A stretch of DNA of 64,000 bases from Phycicoccus sp. M110.8 (GTDB lineage Bacteria > Actinomycetota > Actinomycetes > Actinomycetales > Dermatophilaceae): positions 496,001 through 560,000 of the forward strand of contig NZ_JAWDIC010000004.1 of NCBI RefSeq assembly GCF_032464895.1. The letters are read 5' to 3'. The notes beneath the pieces were generated by a model, which saw only the letters and a list, made by a program, of their open reading frames with translations, had not been told where the DNA came from and did no database searches. The translations under genes were made by a program, and so were the position numbers. The first letter of the stretch is position 1. Each line of letters starts with the position of its first letter. Shown piece by piece: positions 39,588-48,081 of the stretch.

Positions 39588-40511
39588 GTGGACGCGGGGA
39601 CCTGCCAGGTGCCGGTGGCCGGGGGCGCACTGACGGTGCACCTCCTCACGCAGGCGCCGGCCGGGACCGGGACCGTCCTCGCCCTGCACAGCATCTCCTC
39701 GAACGGGCTGGCCTGGCAGCCGCTCGCCACGACCCTCGCCGGCGGCCTGTCCGTGGTGGCGCCGGACATGCGCGGACGGGCAGAGAGCTCCCGGCTGCGC
39801 TCCACCGGGCTCGCCGACCACGTCCGCGACGTGCTCGCCGTCATCGAGCACCTCGGCCTCGAGCGACCGGTGCTCGCAGGGCACTCCATGGGTGCGTTCG
39901 TCGCCGCCCTGGCTGCGGCGAGCCGCCCGGACGTCGTGGGCGGGGTGCTGCTCGTCGACGGCGGCCTCGCCTACCCGACTCCGGGCAGCTTCGACGTCGA
40001 CGAGGTCCTCCACGGGATCATCGGCCCGGCCATGGACCGGTTGACCATGACCTTCGAGGACGACCAGGCGTACCTGGAGCACTGGCGGGAGCACCCGACC
40101 CTCGGGCCGGCGCTGGCGCGCACGAACGGTGACGCGCTCGCGGCATACCTGCAGCACGACCTGGCCGGCGCACCGGGCGCCATGCGCTCGAGCAGCTCGC
40201 TGGAGTGCGTCCGGGCCGACTGGGCCGACATGATGAGCGACCCGGCCACCCTCGCGGCGGTCCACACGCTGCAGTGCCCCGCGGTGCTCGCCTGGGCCGC
40301 GCGCGGTCCGCTGGGGCAGGAGCCGGGGCTGTACTCCCCCGCGCGCCTGGCGCAGGCTCACCTGCCGGCAGACGTCCGCACGGTCCGGCTGGACGCCGAC
40401 CACTACGGCACCCTGCTCGACCCGGGCAGCCTCGACGCGCTCGCGGACGCCCTCCTCGCCCTCGTCGCAGGTCCACGATCCGGACGCGGCATCCACATCC
40501 CGATCAGGTAA
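39588..40511 (+). CDS. Alpha/beta hydrolase
   Basis: 307 residues from GTG 39588, preceded by CAGGGGGA. It has the alpha/beta-hydrolase order: an early strand-loop (VLALHSISSNGLAWQPLA), PDMRGRAESS, the nucleophile elbow AGHSMGAF, and a late histidine in DADHYGTLLDPG. An unusual cap region follows the nucleophile. The reaction cannot be assigned. TAGCGT at 39543-39548 may be its -10. Confidence 0.85.
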   Translation: MDAGTCQVPVAGGALTVHLLTQAPAGTGTVLALHSISSNGLAWQPLATTLAGGLSVVAPDMRGRAESSRLRSTGLADHVRDVLAVIEHLGLERPVLAGHSMGAFVAALAAASRPDVVGGVLLVDGGLAYPTPGSFDVDEVLHGIIGPAMDRLTMTFEDDQAYLEHWREHPTLGPALARTNGDALAAYLQHDLAGAPGAMRSSSSLECVRADWADMMSDPATLAAVHTLQCPAVLAWAARGPLGQEPGLYSPARLAQAHLPADVRTVRLDADHYGTLLDPGSLDALADALLALVAGPRSGRGIHIPIR

Positions 40512-40545
40512 CGGCATGTTTGGTCTCGGCAAACACCGCGTTACC
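40507..40545. promoter_or_regulatory. Double palindrome upstream of the peroxiredoxin gene
   Basis: Outer arms GGTAACG/CGTTACC (40507-40513 and 40539-40545) and inner arms TGTTTG/CAAACA (40517-40522 and 40530-40535). It overlaps the preceding gene's TAA stop. It could be a stem-loop terminator or an operator of the peroxiredoxin gene. Confidence 0.5.
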
Positions 40546-40562
40546 TCTGGGAGGACCCCGAC

Positions 40563-41198
40563 ATGGCCACGCTGCGACTGGGCGACGACGCCCCCGACTT
40601 CACCGCCCCGACGACCGAGGGCGAGCTGAGCTTCCACGAGTGGAAGGGCGACGGCTGGGCCGTCCTGTTCAGCCACCCGGCCGACTTCACGCCGGTGTGC
40701 ACGACCGAGCTCGGCCGCGTGGCCCAGCTCAAGGACGAGTGGGCCCGCCGCAACACCAAGGTGCTCGCCGTCTCCGTCGACGCCCTGGAGGACCACGAGG
40801 CGTGGAAGGGCGACATCGAGGACGTCGCCGGCACCTCGGTCGACTACCCGATCGTCGCCGACGCCGACCGGAAGGTCGCCGAGCTGTACGACATGATCCA
40901 CCCCGGCGCGGGCGACACCTCCCCCGTCCGCTCGGTCTTCCTCATCGACCCGGCCGGCAAGGTCCGCCTCTCCCTGACCTACCCCAAGAGCGCCGGCCGC
41001 AACTTCGACGAGATCCTGCGGGCCCTCGACGCCCTGCAGGTCAACGACGCGGGACCCTTCTCCACGCCGGTCGACTGGAAGCAGGGCGAGCGGGTCATCG
41101 TCGCCCCCACCGTGTCGACGGAGGACGCGCGGGCGCGGTTCGAGGACGTCGAGGAGGTCAAGCCCTACCTGCGCTACGCCGCGGCGCCCACCGCCTGA
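40563..41198 (+). CDS. 1-Cys peroxiredoxin (Prx6-like)
   Basis: Reduces hydroperoxides. 211 residues with a single cysteine, C46, in the catalytic PVCTTE motif, and the longer C-terminal half typical of the Prx6 group. The family arginine is visible in PVRSVFLIDP. With no resolving cysteine, a small thiol such as mycothiol is the likely reductant, and mshC lies in this window. GGGAGG precedes the ATG. Confidence 0.93.
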   Translation: MATLRLGDDAPDFTAPTTEGELSFHEWKGDGWAVLFSHPADFTPVCTTELGRVAQLKDEWARRNTKVLAVSVDALEDHEAWKGDIEDVAGTSVDYPIVADADRKVAELYDMIHPGAGDTSPVRSVFLIDPAGKVRLSLTYPKSAGRNFDEILRALDALQVNDAGPFSTPVDWKQGERVIVAPTVSTEDARARFEDVEEVKPYLRYAAAPTA

Positions 41199-41245
41199 GG
41201 CGGTTCGCCCGGCGAACGGGGCCGGCGCGGCATACGTTGTCCGGC

Positions 41246-41968
41246 ATGAGCCAGAACGACGTGACCACGCTGACCGTCCCCGTCACGGGCGGTGACCTGC
41301 CGGCCGACCTCCACCTGCCGCCGAGCGGGCAGGGCCCGGGCATCGTGCTCCTGCAGGAGATCTTCGGCGTCACCGGGTACATCAGCGGGCGCGCCCGCGA
41401 CCTCGCCTCGCAGGGGTACGTCGTCCTGGTGCCGCACATCTACTGGCGGCTCGGCGACCAGGTCGTCTCGGAGGCGCAGGACGGGCTGCCCGAGGCCATG
41501 GGGCTGCTCCAGCGGCTGGACTGGGACGCGGCGGTCGCTGACGCGTCGGCGGCCCTCGCCGCCCTGCGCGAGCGGGACGAGGTGCAGGGGCCGGTCGGCG
41601 TCCTCGGCTTCTGCTTCGGCGGTGGGCTGGCGTTCGCGACGGCCGCCGCGACCCTGCCGCAGGGCGCCGGCCCGGACGCCCTCGTCAGCTACTACGGGTC
41701 CGCCCTGCCGGACCTGCTCGGCCTCGCGCCCCAGGTCACCTGCCCGAGCCTGCACCACTTCGGCCTCGCCGACGACTACATCCCCCAGGACAAGGTCCGT
41801 GAGATCGAGGACGCCGTCACCGCCGATGGGCGCGACGCGACGTTCCTGACGTATGCCGGCGCCGGCCACGCGTTCGACAACCCCTCGCCGCTCTTCCACG
41901 ACGCCGACGCCTCGGAGCAGGCCTGGGTCGCCACCGGGCAGTGGCTGGCCGAGCACCTGCCCGTCTGA
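41246..41968 (+). CDS. Dienelactone hydrolase family protein
   Basis: 240 residues. The dienelactone-hydrolase triad is visible: Cys123 in GFCFGGG, Asp in GLADDYIP, His in GAGHAFDN, plus the helper Glu38 in LLQEIFGV. The family hydrolyses dienelactone in aromatic breakdown, but many members act on other esters, and no aromatic genes are nearby. TACGTT lies 7 bases before the ATG and overlaps an intergenic GGCATAC heptamer. Confidence 0.92.
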   Translation: MSQNDVTTLTVPVTGGDLPADLHLPPSGQGPGIVLLQEIFGVTGYISGRARDLASQGYVVLVPHIYWRLGDQVVSEAQDGLPEAMGLLQRLDWDAAVADASAALAALRERDEVQGPVGVLGFCFGGGLAFATAAATLPQGAGPDALVSYYGSALPDLLGLAPQVTCPSLHHFGLADDYIPQDKVREIEDAVTADGRDATFLTYAGAGHAFDNPSPLFHDADASEQAWVATGQWLAEHLPV

Positions 41969-41989
41969 AACCCCACCATCCGGGGCCTC

Positions 41990-42027
41990 GAGCCGTCCGG
42001 GTGCCCGCGACGGGTCCCGGACGGCTC
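41990..42027. terminator. Terminator between the hydrolase and prcA
   Basis: Perfect 12-bp stem (41990-42001 with 42016-42027) and a 14-base loop, between convergent genes. Confidence 0.8.
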
Positions 42028-42032
42028 CTGTG

Positions 42033-42860
42033 TCAGGCGTCGTCCGCCGGCCGCTGGGTCTGGGGGTTGGTGGACTCGTCGCGCACGGTGCCCTCGCCCG
42101 TGAGGGTGTCGTGACGGCCGGGCGTGCGGTCGTCCTCGGACGGCGCGTCGTGGGTCGGGTCCTCGGTGCTGAGCAGCGCCTCCAGCAGCGCCCCGCCGAT
42201 CCGCCGGAAGGTGCGGCGGGGGCGTTCGCGGTCGAGCACCGCCACCTCGAGCTGGGCCGCCGTGAGGCCGCGGTCTGCGCCGCCGGACGGGTCCTTGCCG
42301 AGCTCGCCGACGGCCAGCGTGAGCGCCTCGCCCAGGCTCATCCCCGGACGCCAGCGGTCCTTCAGGCCGGTCTCGATCGAGTCGGCCGCCCCGCCCATCG
42401 CGACGAACCCGTGCTCGTCGGCGACGGAGCCGTCGTACGTCAGCCGGTAGATCTGGTCGTCGGCGTCGCTCTCGCCGACCTCCGCCACGACGATCTCGAC
42501 CTCGTAGGGCTTGGACTCCTGCGTGAACACCGTTCCGAGGGTCTGCGCGTAGGCGTTGGCCAGGCCGCGGGCGGTGACGTCGGTGCGGTCGTAGGAGTAG
42601 CCGCGCAGGTCGGCGTACCGGACGCCGGCCACGCGCAGGTTCTCGAACTCGTTGTACTTGCCGACCGCCGCGAAAGCGATGCGGTCGTAGATCTCGGACA
42701 CCTTGTGCAGCGCCCGGGACGGGTTCTCCGCGACGAACGCGATCCCCTTGTCGTAGCCCAGGACGACGACCGACCGGCCGCGGGCGATGCCCTTGCGGGC
42801 GTAGTCGGCCCGGTCCTTCATCAGCTGCTCGGGCGAGACGTAGAACGGCATGCTGCTCAT
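42033..42860 (-). CDS. prcA: 20S proteasome alpha subunit
   Basis: Forms the outer rings of the proteasome and gates substrate entry. The 275 residues begin [20 protein letters not shown], a typical PrcA opening. The body keeps [11 protein letters not shown] and [11 protein letters not shown]. The C-terminus extends by about 50 charged, low-complexity residues. The ATG at 42860 overlaps the prcB stop by 4 bases (ATGA). It closes the dop-pup-prcB-prcA set. Confidence 0.97.
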   Translation of the reverse strand: MSSMPFYVSPEQLMKDRADYARKGIARGRSVVVLGYDKGIAFVAENPSRALHKVSEIYDRIAFAAVGKYNEFENLRVAGVRYADLRGYSYDRTDVTARGLANAYAQTLGTVFTQESKPYEVEIVVAEVGESDADDQIYRLTYDGSVADEHGFVAMGGAADSIETGLKDRWRPGMSLGEALTLAVGELGKDPSGGADRGLTAAQLEVAVLDRERPRRTFRRIGGALLEALLSTEDPTHDAPSEDDRTPGRHDTLTGEGTVRDESTNPQTQRPADDA

Positions 42861-43684
42861 CGCGCACCTCCCGGGTTGCCCTGGCGTCCGGCGATCACGG
42901 ACTCGACCACCTCGCGCAGCGCCTCCTCGGCGGCGAACCGCACGCCCTGGAGGTCGACGACGGCCACGGTCGGCCAGATCCGCCGGCCCACGTCCGGGCC
43001 GCCGGTGGCGGAGTCGTCGTCGGCCGCGTCGTAGAGCGCCTCGACCACCACGCGCACGGCGTCGTCGGCGGACAGGCCGGGGCGCCACAGCTTCTTCAGT
43101 GACCCGCGGGCGAACAGCGAGCCCGACCCGACGCTGTGGTGGTCGTGCTCCTCGTAGCAGCCGCCGGTCACGTCGTAGGAGAAGATCCGGCCCAGGTTCC
43201 GGTCGAGGTCGTACCCGGCGAACATCGGGACGACCGCCAGGCCCTGCATGGCCATGCCGAGGTTGGCGCGGATCATCGAGGCGAGCCGGTTGGCCTTGCC
43301 CTCGAGCGAGAGCAGCGTGCCCTCGATCTTCTCGTAGTGCTCCAGCTCGACCTGGAAGAGCTTGACCAGCTCGATGGCGAGGCCCGCGGTGCCGGCGATG
43401 CCGACTGCGGAGTACTCGTCGGCGGCGAAGACCTTTTCCATGTCGCGGTTGGCGATGAGGTTGCCCATGGTGGCGCGGCGGTCGCCCGCCATGACGACGC
43501 CGCCGTCGAAGGTCGCGGTGACGATCGTCGTGCCGTGCGGCGCCTCGAGCGAGCTGCCCGGGGGCAGTGCCCGGCCCGACGGGAGCAGGTGGGGTGCGTG
43601 CACCCCGACGAACTCGGTGAAGGAGGACGAGCCCGTGGACAGGTATGCCGCGGGCAGGCGCCCCGCGCCGGTGTCCGTGGTCAC
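42857..43684 (-). CDS. prcB: 20S proteasome beta subunit
   Basis: Catalytic subunit. A propeptide of 51 residues is removed after Gly51 to expose the nucleophile Thr52 in HGTTIVT. Other conserved residues lie in [14 protein letters not shown] (Asp and Lys/Arg of the active site) and [11 protein letters not shown]. 275 residues. The GTG start overlaps the pup stop by 4 bases, so pup-prcB-prcA are coupled. Confidence 0.97.
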   Translation of the reverse strand: MTTDTGAGRLPAAYLSTGSSSFTEFVGVHAPHLLPSGRALPPGSSLEAPHGTTIVTATFDGGVVMAGDRRATMGNLIANRDMEKVFAADEYSAVGIAGTAGLAIELVKLFQVELEHYEKIEGTLLSLEGKANRLASMIRANLGMAMQGLAVVPMFAGYDLDRNLGRIFSYDVTGGCYEEHDHHSVGSGSLFARGSLKKLWRPGLSADDAVRVVVEALYDAADDDSATGGPDVGRRIWPTVAVVDLQGVRFAAEEALREVVESVIAGRQGNPGGAR

Positions 43685-43887
43685 TGGCCGCCCTTCTGGA
43701 CGAACCCGCGGACGAACTCCTCGGCGTTGGACTCGAGCACGCCGTCGATCTCGTCGAGGACGCTGTCGATGTCGGAGTCGAGGTTCTCCTTGCGGGCGCT
43801 CGCCTCGGGTGACGCCGGGGTGGGCTCCGGCGCCTCGTCCGGCGCGTCGTCCCGGCGCTGTGGTCGGCTCTGCTCCTGGCTCGGCAT
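43681..43887 (-). CDS. pup: Prokaryotic ubiquitin-like protein Pup
   Basis: 68 residues from ATG 43887, disordered and acidic, ending in KGGQ. The C-terminal Gln must be deamidated by Dop before PafA can attach it to a lysine. The helix-forming part ([20 protein letters not shown]) binds Mpa. ATG 43887 has CACGGAG before it; a longer frame to 43944 is not needed. TAGGTT at 43943-43948 is a probable -10. Confidence 0.97.
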   Translation of the reverse strand: MPSQEQSRPQRRDDAPDEAPEPTPASPEASARKENLDSDIDSVLDEIDGVLESNAEEFVRGFVQKGGQ

Positions 43888-43942
43888 CTCCGTGACCTCC
43901 CGCTCGTGCTGCTCCGTCGGCGCTGCTGCGCCCCGTGCCTCC

Positions 43943-43948
43943 AACCTA
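43943..43948 (-). promoter_or_regulatory. -10 of the pup-prcB-prcA transcript
   Basis: TAGGTT just beyond the dop stop, leaving a leader of about 50 bases before the pup ATG with its ribosome site. A second TAGGGT overlaps the dop TAG stop at 43954-43959. Confidence 0.5.
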
Positions 43949-43956
43949 GTGCGACC

Positions 43957-45474
43957 CTAACCCGATGCCGAGGCCAACTCGCGCAGGAGGGTGGCGGCGT
44001 CCGGACTGCGGTCGAGCAGCGCCCCGACACCGGCCTTGGTGCCGCGCAGCGGCTCGAGCATCGGCACCCGCTGCAGCGAGCTCTGGCCGGGGATGTCGAA
44101 GATGACCGAGTCCCACGATGCCGCCGCGATCTGGTCGGAGTACTTCTCCAGGCACTTGCCGCGGAAGTAGGCGCGGGTGTCGGTCGGCGGCTCGTGCACC
44201 GCGTGCAGGACCTCGTCGTCCTTCACCAGCTCCTCGAACCGGCCGGCAGCCCGCAGCTTGTGGAAGATGCCCTTGTCCGGGCGCACGTCGGACCACTGGA
44301 TGTCGACGGCGCGCAGCCGGGGGTCGGACCACTCCAGGCCGTCGCGGTCGATGTACCCCTGGAGCACCTGCAGCTTGCCGACCCAGTCGACCTCGCGCGC
44401 GGCCTCACGCGGGTCGCGCTCGAGCCGGTCCAGCACGAGCGCCCACCAGCGCATGACCTCCGCGGTGTCCTCGTCCAGCTCCCCGGCATACCGGCGCTCG
44501 AGGTAGCGCTCGGCGAGCTCGTGGTAGCGCCAGAGCAGCTGCACCGCCGTGAGCTTCGTGCCGTCGCGCAGCTCGATGAGCTCGCGGCACGTGGGGTCGT
44601 GGCTGACCCGCTGCAGGGTCGAGACGGGCCGCGCGACGGTGAGGTCGACGTCGATCGCGCGGTCCTCGATCATCGCCAGCACCAGCGAGGTGGTGCCGAG
44701 CTTGAGCAGGTTGGCCACGTCGCAGTGGTTGGCGTCGCCGATGATGACGTGCAGCCGCCGGTAGAGGTCGGCCACGGCGTGCGGCTCGTCGCGGGTGTTG
44801 ATGATCGGCCGCTTGAGGGTCGTCTCGAGCCCGACCTCGACCTCGAAGAAGTCGCTGCGCTGGCTGAGCTGGAACCCGGGGTTGCGGGAGTCGACGCCGA
44901 TCCCCACCCGGCCGGAGCCGGTGAACACCTGCCGCGCGACGAAGAACGGCACGAGGTGGCGGACGATGTCGGTGAAGGGCGTCTCGCGCCGCATGAGGTA
45001 GTTCTCGTGCGTGCCGTAGGACTGGCCCTTGCCGTCGGTGTTGTTCTTGTAGAGGTTCACCCCGGGTGGGACGGCCGACAGCCGGCGGACGGCCTCGGCC
45101 ATGATGAGCTCGCCGGCCCGGTCGAAGGCCACCGCGGCCCGGGGCGAGGTGACCTCGGGCGAGGAGTACTCGGGGTGGGCGTGGTCGACGTAGAGGCGGG
45201 CGCCGTTGGTGAGGACGACGTTCGCCAGCGTCGGGTCCTCCTCGTCGGTGAGCTGGCTCGCGTCGGCCAGCGCCCGCGCCATGTCGAAGCCGCGCGCGTC
45301 GCGCAGGGGCGCCTCGTCGGCGTAGTCCCAGGAGGCGTGGGCGGCCCGGATGCCCTGCATCGACGCGTACGCGTTGACCACCTGGCCGGACAGGATCATC
45401 GGGTTGGCTGCCGGGTCGCCCGGCACGGAGATGCCGTACTCGGTCTCGATCCCCATCACGCGGCGCACGGTCAC
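43957..45474 (-). CDS. dop: Pup deamidase/depupylase Dop
   Basis: Converts the C-terminal Gln of Pup to Glu and removes Pup from conjugates. 505 residues, starting with [16 protein letters not shown] and containing [20 protein letters not shown], closely paralleling PafA. I take the GTG at 45474 because TAGGGT lies 7 bases upstream; an in-frame ATG at 45456 would remove six residues. A divergent hydrolase starts 33 bases away. Confidence 0.96.
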   Translation of the reverse strand: MTVRRVMGIETEYGISVPGDPAANPMILSGQVVNAYASMQGIRAAHASWDYADEAPLRDARGFDMARALADASQLTDEEDPTLANVVLTNGARLYVDHAHPEYSSPEVTSPRAAVAFDRAGELIMAEAVRRLSAVPPGVNLYKNNTDGKGQSYGTHENYLMRRETPFTDIVRHLVPFFVARQVFTGSGRVGIGVDSRNPGFQLSQRSDFFEVEVGLETTLKRPIINTRDEPHAVADLYRRLHVIIGDANHCDVANLLKLGTTSLVLAMIEDRAIDVDLTVARPVSTLQRVSHDPTCRELIELRDGTKLTAVQLLWRYHELAERYLERRYAGELDEDTAEVMRWWALVLDRLERDPREAAREVDWVGKLQVLQGYIDRDGLEWSDPRLRAVDIQWSDVRPDKGIFHKLRAAGRFEELVKDDEVLHAVHEPPTDTRAYFRGKCLEKYSDQIAAASWDSVIFDIPGQSSLQRVPMLEPLRGTKAGVGALLDRSPDAATLLRELASASG

Positions 45475-45506
45475 GGTCACCACCCTAGGTGAGAGACTTC
45501 CGCTCC

Positions 45507-46517
45507 ATGCGCCACTCCCCTGCTGCGATGCCGGTGCGGCTCGCGGCGCTGACGGCCCTGCTCGACCACGTCCTGCTGCCACCGGTCGAGCGGCTCACGC
45601 CCGACGAGATCGCGCGGCGCCGCGGCCGGACCTACCCGGCGCGCCCGCCGTTCACCTGGGTGACCGGACCGGTGGACCGCTCGGTGGGGATCACCTACGG
45701 CACCGCCCCCGCGCGGGACGGCTACGACATCCCGCTGCGCGTCTACCGGCCCCGTGCCGTGCGGGACACCGACACCGACGTCCCCGTCGTCGTCTTCCTC
45801 CACGGAGGCGGGTTCGTCGAGGGGAACGTGGTCTCCTACGACCCCCTGTGCACCCACCTCGCCGCGCAGGTGCGGGCCGTCGTCGTCAGCGTCGACTACC
45901 GCGTCGCCCCGGAGCACCGGGCCCCGACCGCGGCGCTCGACGCCTACGACGCGACCTCGTGGGTCTCCCTCCGGGGCGCGGTCCTGCGGGCCGACACCTC
46001 GCGGATGGCGGTCGTCGGCGACAGTGCCGGCGGGGCGCTGGCGGCCGTGACCGCCCAGCTGATGCGCGACCTGGGCGGTTCCCCGCTGCTCCACCAGGCC
46101 CTCATCTATCCCTCGACCGACATGACCCTGGGCTCACCGTCCATCGCCGAGCACGCCCACGCCCCGATGCTCACCCGCGACAGCATCCTGGCCTGTCGCG
46201 CCCACTACGCGCCCCGGGAGGCGGACTGGCGTGAACCGCTGGTGTCGCCGCTGTTCGGCCGGCTCGAGGGCCTGCCGCCGGCCCTGGTGCAGACCGCCGA
46301 CCTCGACCCGATCCGGGACGACGGCGTGAGGTATGCCGCGGCGCTGCGGGCAGCGGGGGTGCCCGTGCGGCACACCAACTACCGGCGGGTGCCGCACGGC
46401 TTCGCGTCGATGCCGGGTGCGACCCCTGCCGGGCCCCGCCACCGGGCCGAGCTCGTCGCGGAGCTGCGCGCCCACCTGTACCCGGCGACGGTCCCGGATC
46501 GCGGCGACGCGGGCTAG
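45507..46517 (+). CDS. Alpha/beta hydrolase, hormone-sensitive lipase family
   Basis: 336 residues. The HSL-family oxyanion motif HGGGF and the nucleophile motif GDSAGGA are clear. The late Asp is in DLDPIRDDG and the His in PHGFASM. Such enzymes cleave short- or medium-chain esters. The ATG at 45507 is chosen; an in-frame GTG at 45489 would reach into the divergent promoter. Its TAG stop is also the start of a TAGGCT box before the PRPP synthase gene. Confidence 0.9.
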   Translation: MRHSPAAMPVRLAALTALLDHVLLPPVERLTPDEIARRRGRTYPARPPFTWVTGPVDRSVGITYGTAPARDGYDIPLRVYRPRAVRDTDTDVPVVVFLHGGGFVEGNVVSYDPLCTHLAAQVRAVVVSVDYRVAPEHRAPTAALDAYDATSWVSLRGAVLRADTSRMAVVGDSAGGALAAVTAQLMRDLGGSPLLHQALIYPSTDMTLGSPSIAEHAHAPMLTRDSILACRAHYAPREADWREPLVSPLFGRLEGLPPALVQTADLDPIRDDGVRYAAALRAAGVPVRHTNYRRVPHGFASMPGATPAGPRHRAELVAELRAHLYPATVPDRGDAG

Positions 46518-46520
46518 GCT
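46515..46520 (+). promoter_or_regulatory. -10 of prs sharing the hydrolase stop codon
   Basis: TAGGCT beginning with the upstream gene's TAG; about 51 bases before the TTG start. Confidence 0.4.
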
Positions 46521-46571
46521 CGACCCGATCCGCCACGGACCGATCCCCCACGGACCCCACCGGGAGACGCA

Positions 46572-47558
46572 TTGCGCGACATCGTGATCTTCAGCGGAAG
46601 CGCCCACCGCGCCCTGGCCCACCGCATCTGCGGGGCGCTGGGCGTCGACCTCTCCCCGGTGGAGATCAAGCGGTTCAGCAACGACTGCCTGCAGGCCCAG
46701 CTGCTGGCCAACTGCCGCCAGCGTGACGTCTACATCGTCCAGCCGCTGGTGCCGCCCACGCAGGAGCACCTCATGGAGCTGCTGCTCATGGTCGACGCCG
46801 CACGGGGCGCCTCCGCGGCGCAGATCACCGCGGTCATCCCGCACTACGCCTACGCGCGCTCGGACAAGAAGGACGCGTCGCGCATCTCCCTCGGCGGCCG
46901 ACTCGTCGCCGACATGCTCGTCGCCGCCGGCGTCCACCGGGTCCTCACCATGACCCTGCACGCACCCCAGGTCCACGGGTTCTTCTCGGTGCCGGTGGAC
47001 CACCTCACGGCCATCGGGGTGCTCGCCGACCACTTCCGCGGCACCGACCTCACCGACTCCGTCGTCGTCTCGCCCGACCTCGGGAACGCCAAGACCGCCA
47101 CCCAGTTCGCCCGGCTGCTCGGCCTGCCCGTCGCCGCCGGGAGCAAGCAGCGGCTGGCGGACGACCGGGTCGTCATCGACTCCATCGTCGGCGACGTGGC
47201 CGGCCGCCGGGCGATCGTCCTCGACGACGAGATCGCGACCGGCGGCTCGATCGTGGAGCTGCTCGAGCGGCTCAAGGACCTCGGGTGCACCCGGGCGGAC
47301 GTCGCGTGCACCCACGGGCTCTTTGCCGGGCGCGCGGTCGAGCGGCTGCGCGAGCACCCAATGGTGGGCGAGGTCGTCACCACCGACACGGTGCCGGCGC
47401 CCAGCGGGTGGCCGGAGCTGCGGGTGCGGACCGTGGCCCAGCTCTTCGCCGAGGCCATCAGCCGCATCCACGCGGGCGAGTCGGTGAGCAGCCTGTTCGA
47501 CGGCGTCGACCCCACGCACGCGCCGCCGCAGGCCACCCTCTTCGACCGGGTGCACTGA
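46572..47558 (+). CDS. prs: Ribose-phosphate pyrophosphokinase (paralogue)
   Basis: 328 residues from TTG 46572, with GGGAGA upstream. It has the two-domain Prs fold, with the flexible-loop segment YARSDKKDASR and the ribose-5-phosphate loop LDDEIATGGS. In typical Prs these read YARQDRKxxxR and VDDMxDTGGT, so this is a divergent form, probably a second copy rather than the housekeeping enzyme. Catalytic residues appear kept (TLHAPQVHGFF, DLGNAKTA). Synthesis of PRPP is likely but a different preference is possible. Confidence 0.82.
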   Translation: MRDIVIFSGSAHRALAHRICGALGVDLSPVEIKRFSNDCLQAQLLANCRQRDVYIVQPLVPPTQEHLMELLLMVDAARGASAAQITAVIPHYAYARSDKKDASRISLGGRLVADMLVAAGVHRVLTMTLHAPQVHGFFSVPVDHLTAIGVLADHFRGTDLTDSVVVSPDLGNAKTATQFARLLGLPVAAGSKQRLADDRVVIDSIVGDVAGRRAIVLDDEIATGGSIVELLERLKDLGCTRADVACTHGLFAGRAVERLREHPMVGEVVTTDTVPAPSGWPELRVRTVAQLFAEAISRIHAGESVSSLFDGVDPTHAPPQATLFDRVH

Positions 47559-47598
47559 TGGCCGGTGGCCGCCCGGCTGCGCGCCGGCACCTGACGGG

Positions 47599-48006
47599 GT
47601 GGTCCGCCTGAGGGGCAGGATCGCGGCGTTCGTGGTCGACGCCGCCTTCGTGCTGCTGTTCGCCACCGTCGGCCGGGCCAGCCACCGCGAGGGCCTCACC
47701 GTCACGGGGGTTCTCGAGGTCGCGTGGCCCTTCCTCGTCGCCCTCGCCGTGGGCTGGGTGGCGGCGGTGCGGCTGCGCGGCTGGCCGGTCGGCGTGCCCG
47801 GTGCCGAGGTGGTGTGGCTGGTCACCGTCGTGCTCGGGCTGGGGCTGCGGGTCCTGTCCGGGGGCGGCTTCGCCTGGTCCTTCGGCCTGGTGACCCTGCT
47901 GGTGCTCGGCCTCTTCCTCGTGGGCTGGCGCTGCGCGGTCGCGGTCCTGCGCTTCGGGGGCGAGGGCCTCGCCCGGTGGTCGGCCCGGGCGGCGAACCGC
48001 CGCTGA
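47599..48006 (+). CDS. DUF3054 family membrane protein
   Basis: 135 residues with four hydrophobic segments, matching DUF3054 (VVDAAFVLLFATVGRASHRE near the start and RLRGWPVGVPGAEVVWLVT in the middle). Function unknown. The GTG at 47599 is 40 bases after the prs stop, so it may be cotranscribed with prs. It ends 75 bases before the iron-boxed gene. Confidence 0.9.
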   Translation: MVRLRGRIAAFVVDAAFVLLFATVGRASHREGLTVTGVLEVAWPFLVALAVGWVAAVRLRGWPVGVPGAEVVWLVTVVLGLGLRVLSGGGFAWSFGLVTLLVLGLFLVGWRCAVAVLRFGGEGLARWSARAANRR

Positions 48007-48058
48007 GGCGGTGACCACCGGCCAGGCGGGCGGCCACCGCGGCACGCCCGGGTTTGAG

Positions 48059-48077
48059 TTTGGTAAGGCTTACCTAA
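48059..48077. promoter_or_regulatory. Iron box (DtxR/IdeR-type operator)
   Basis: TTTGGTAAGGCTTACCTAA is a 9-1-9 palindrome with one arm mismatch. It matches the DtxR/IdeR consensus TTAGGTTAGGCTAACCTAA at 16 of 19 positions. It abuts and covers the probable -10 (TACCTA or TAATAA) of the following gene, the normal place for iron-dependent repression. Confidence 0.8.
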
Positions 48078-48081
48078 TAAC

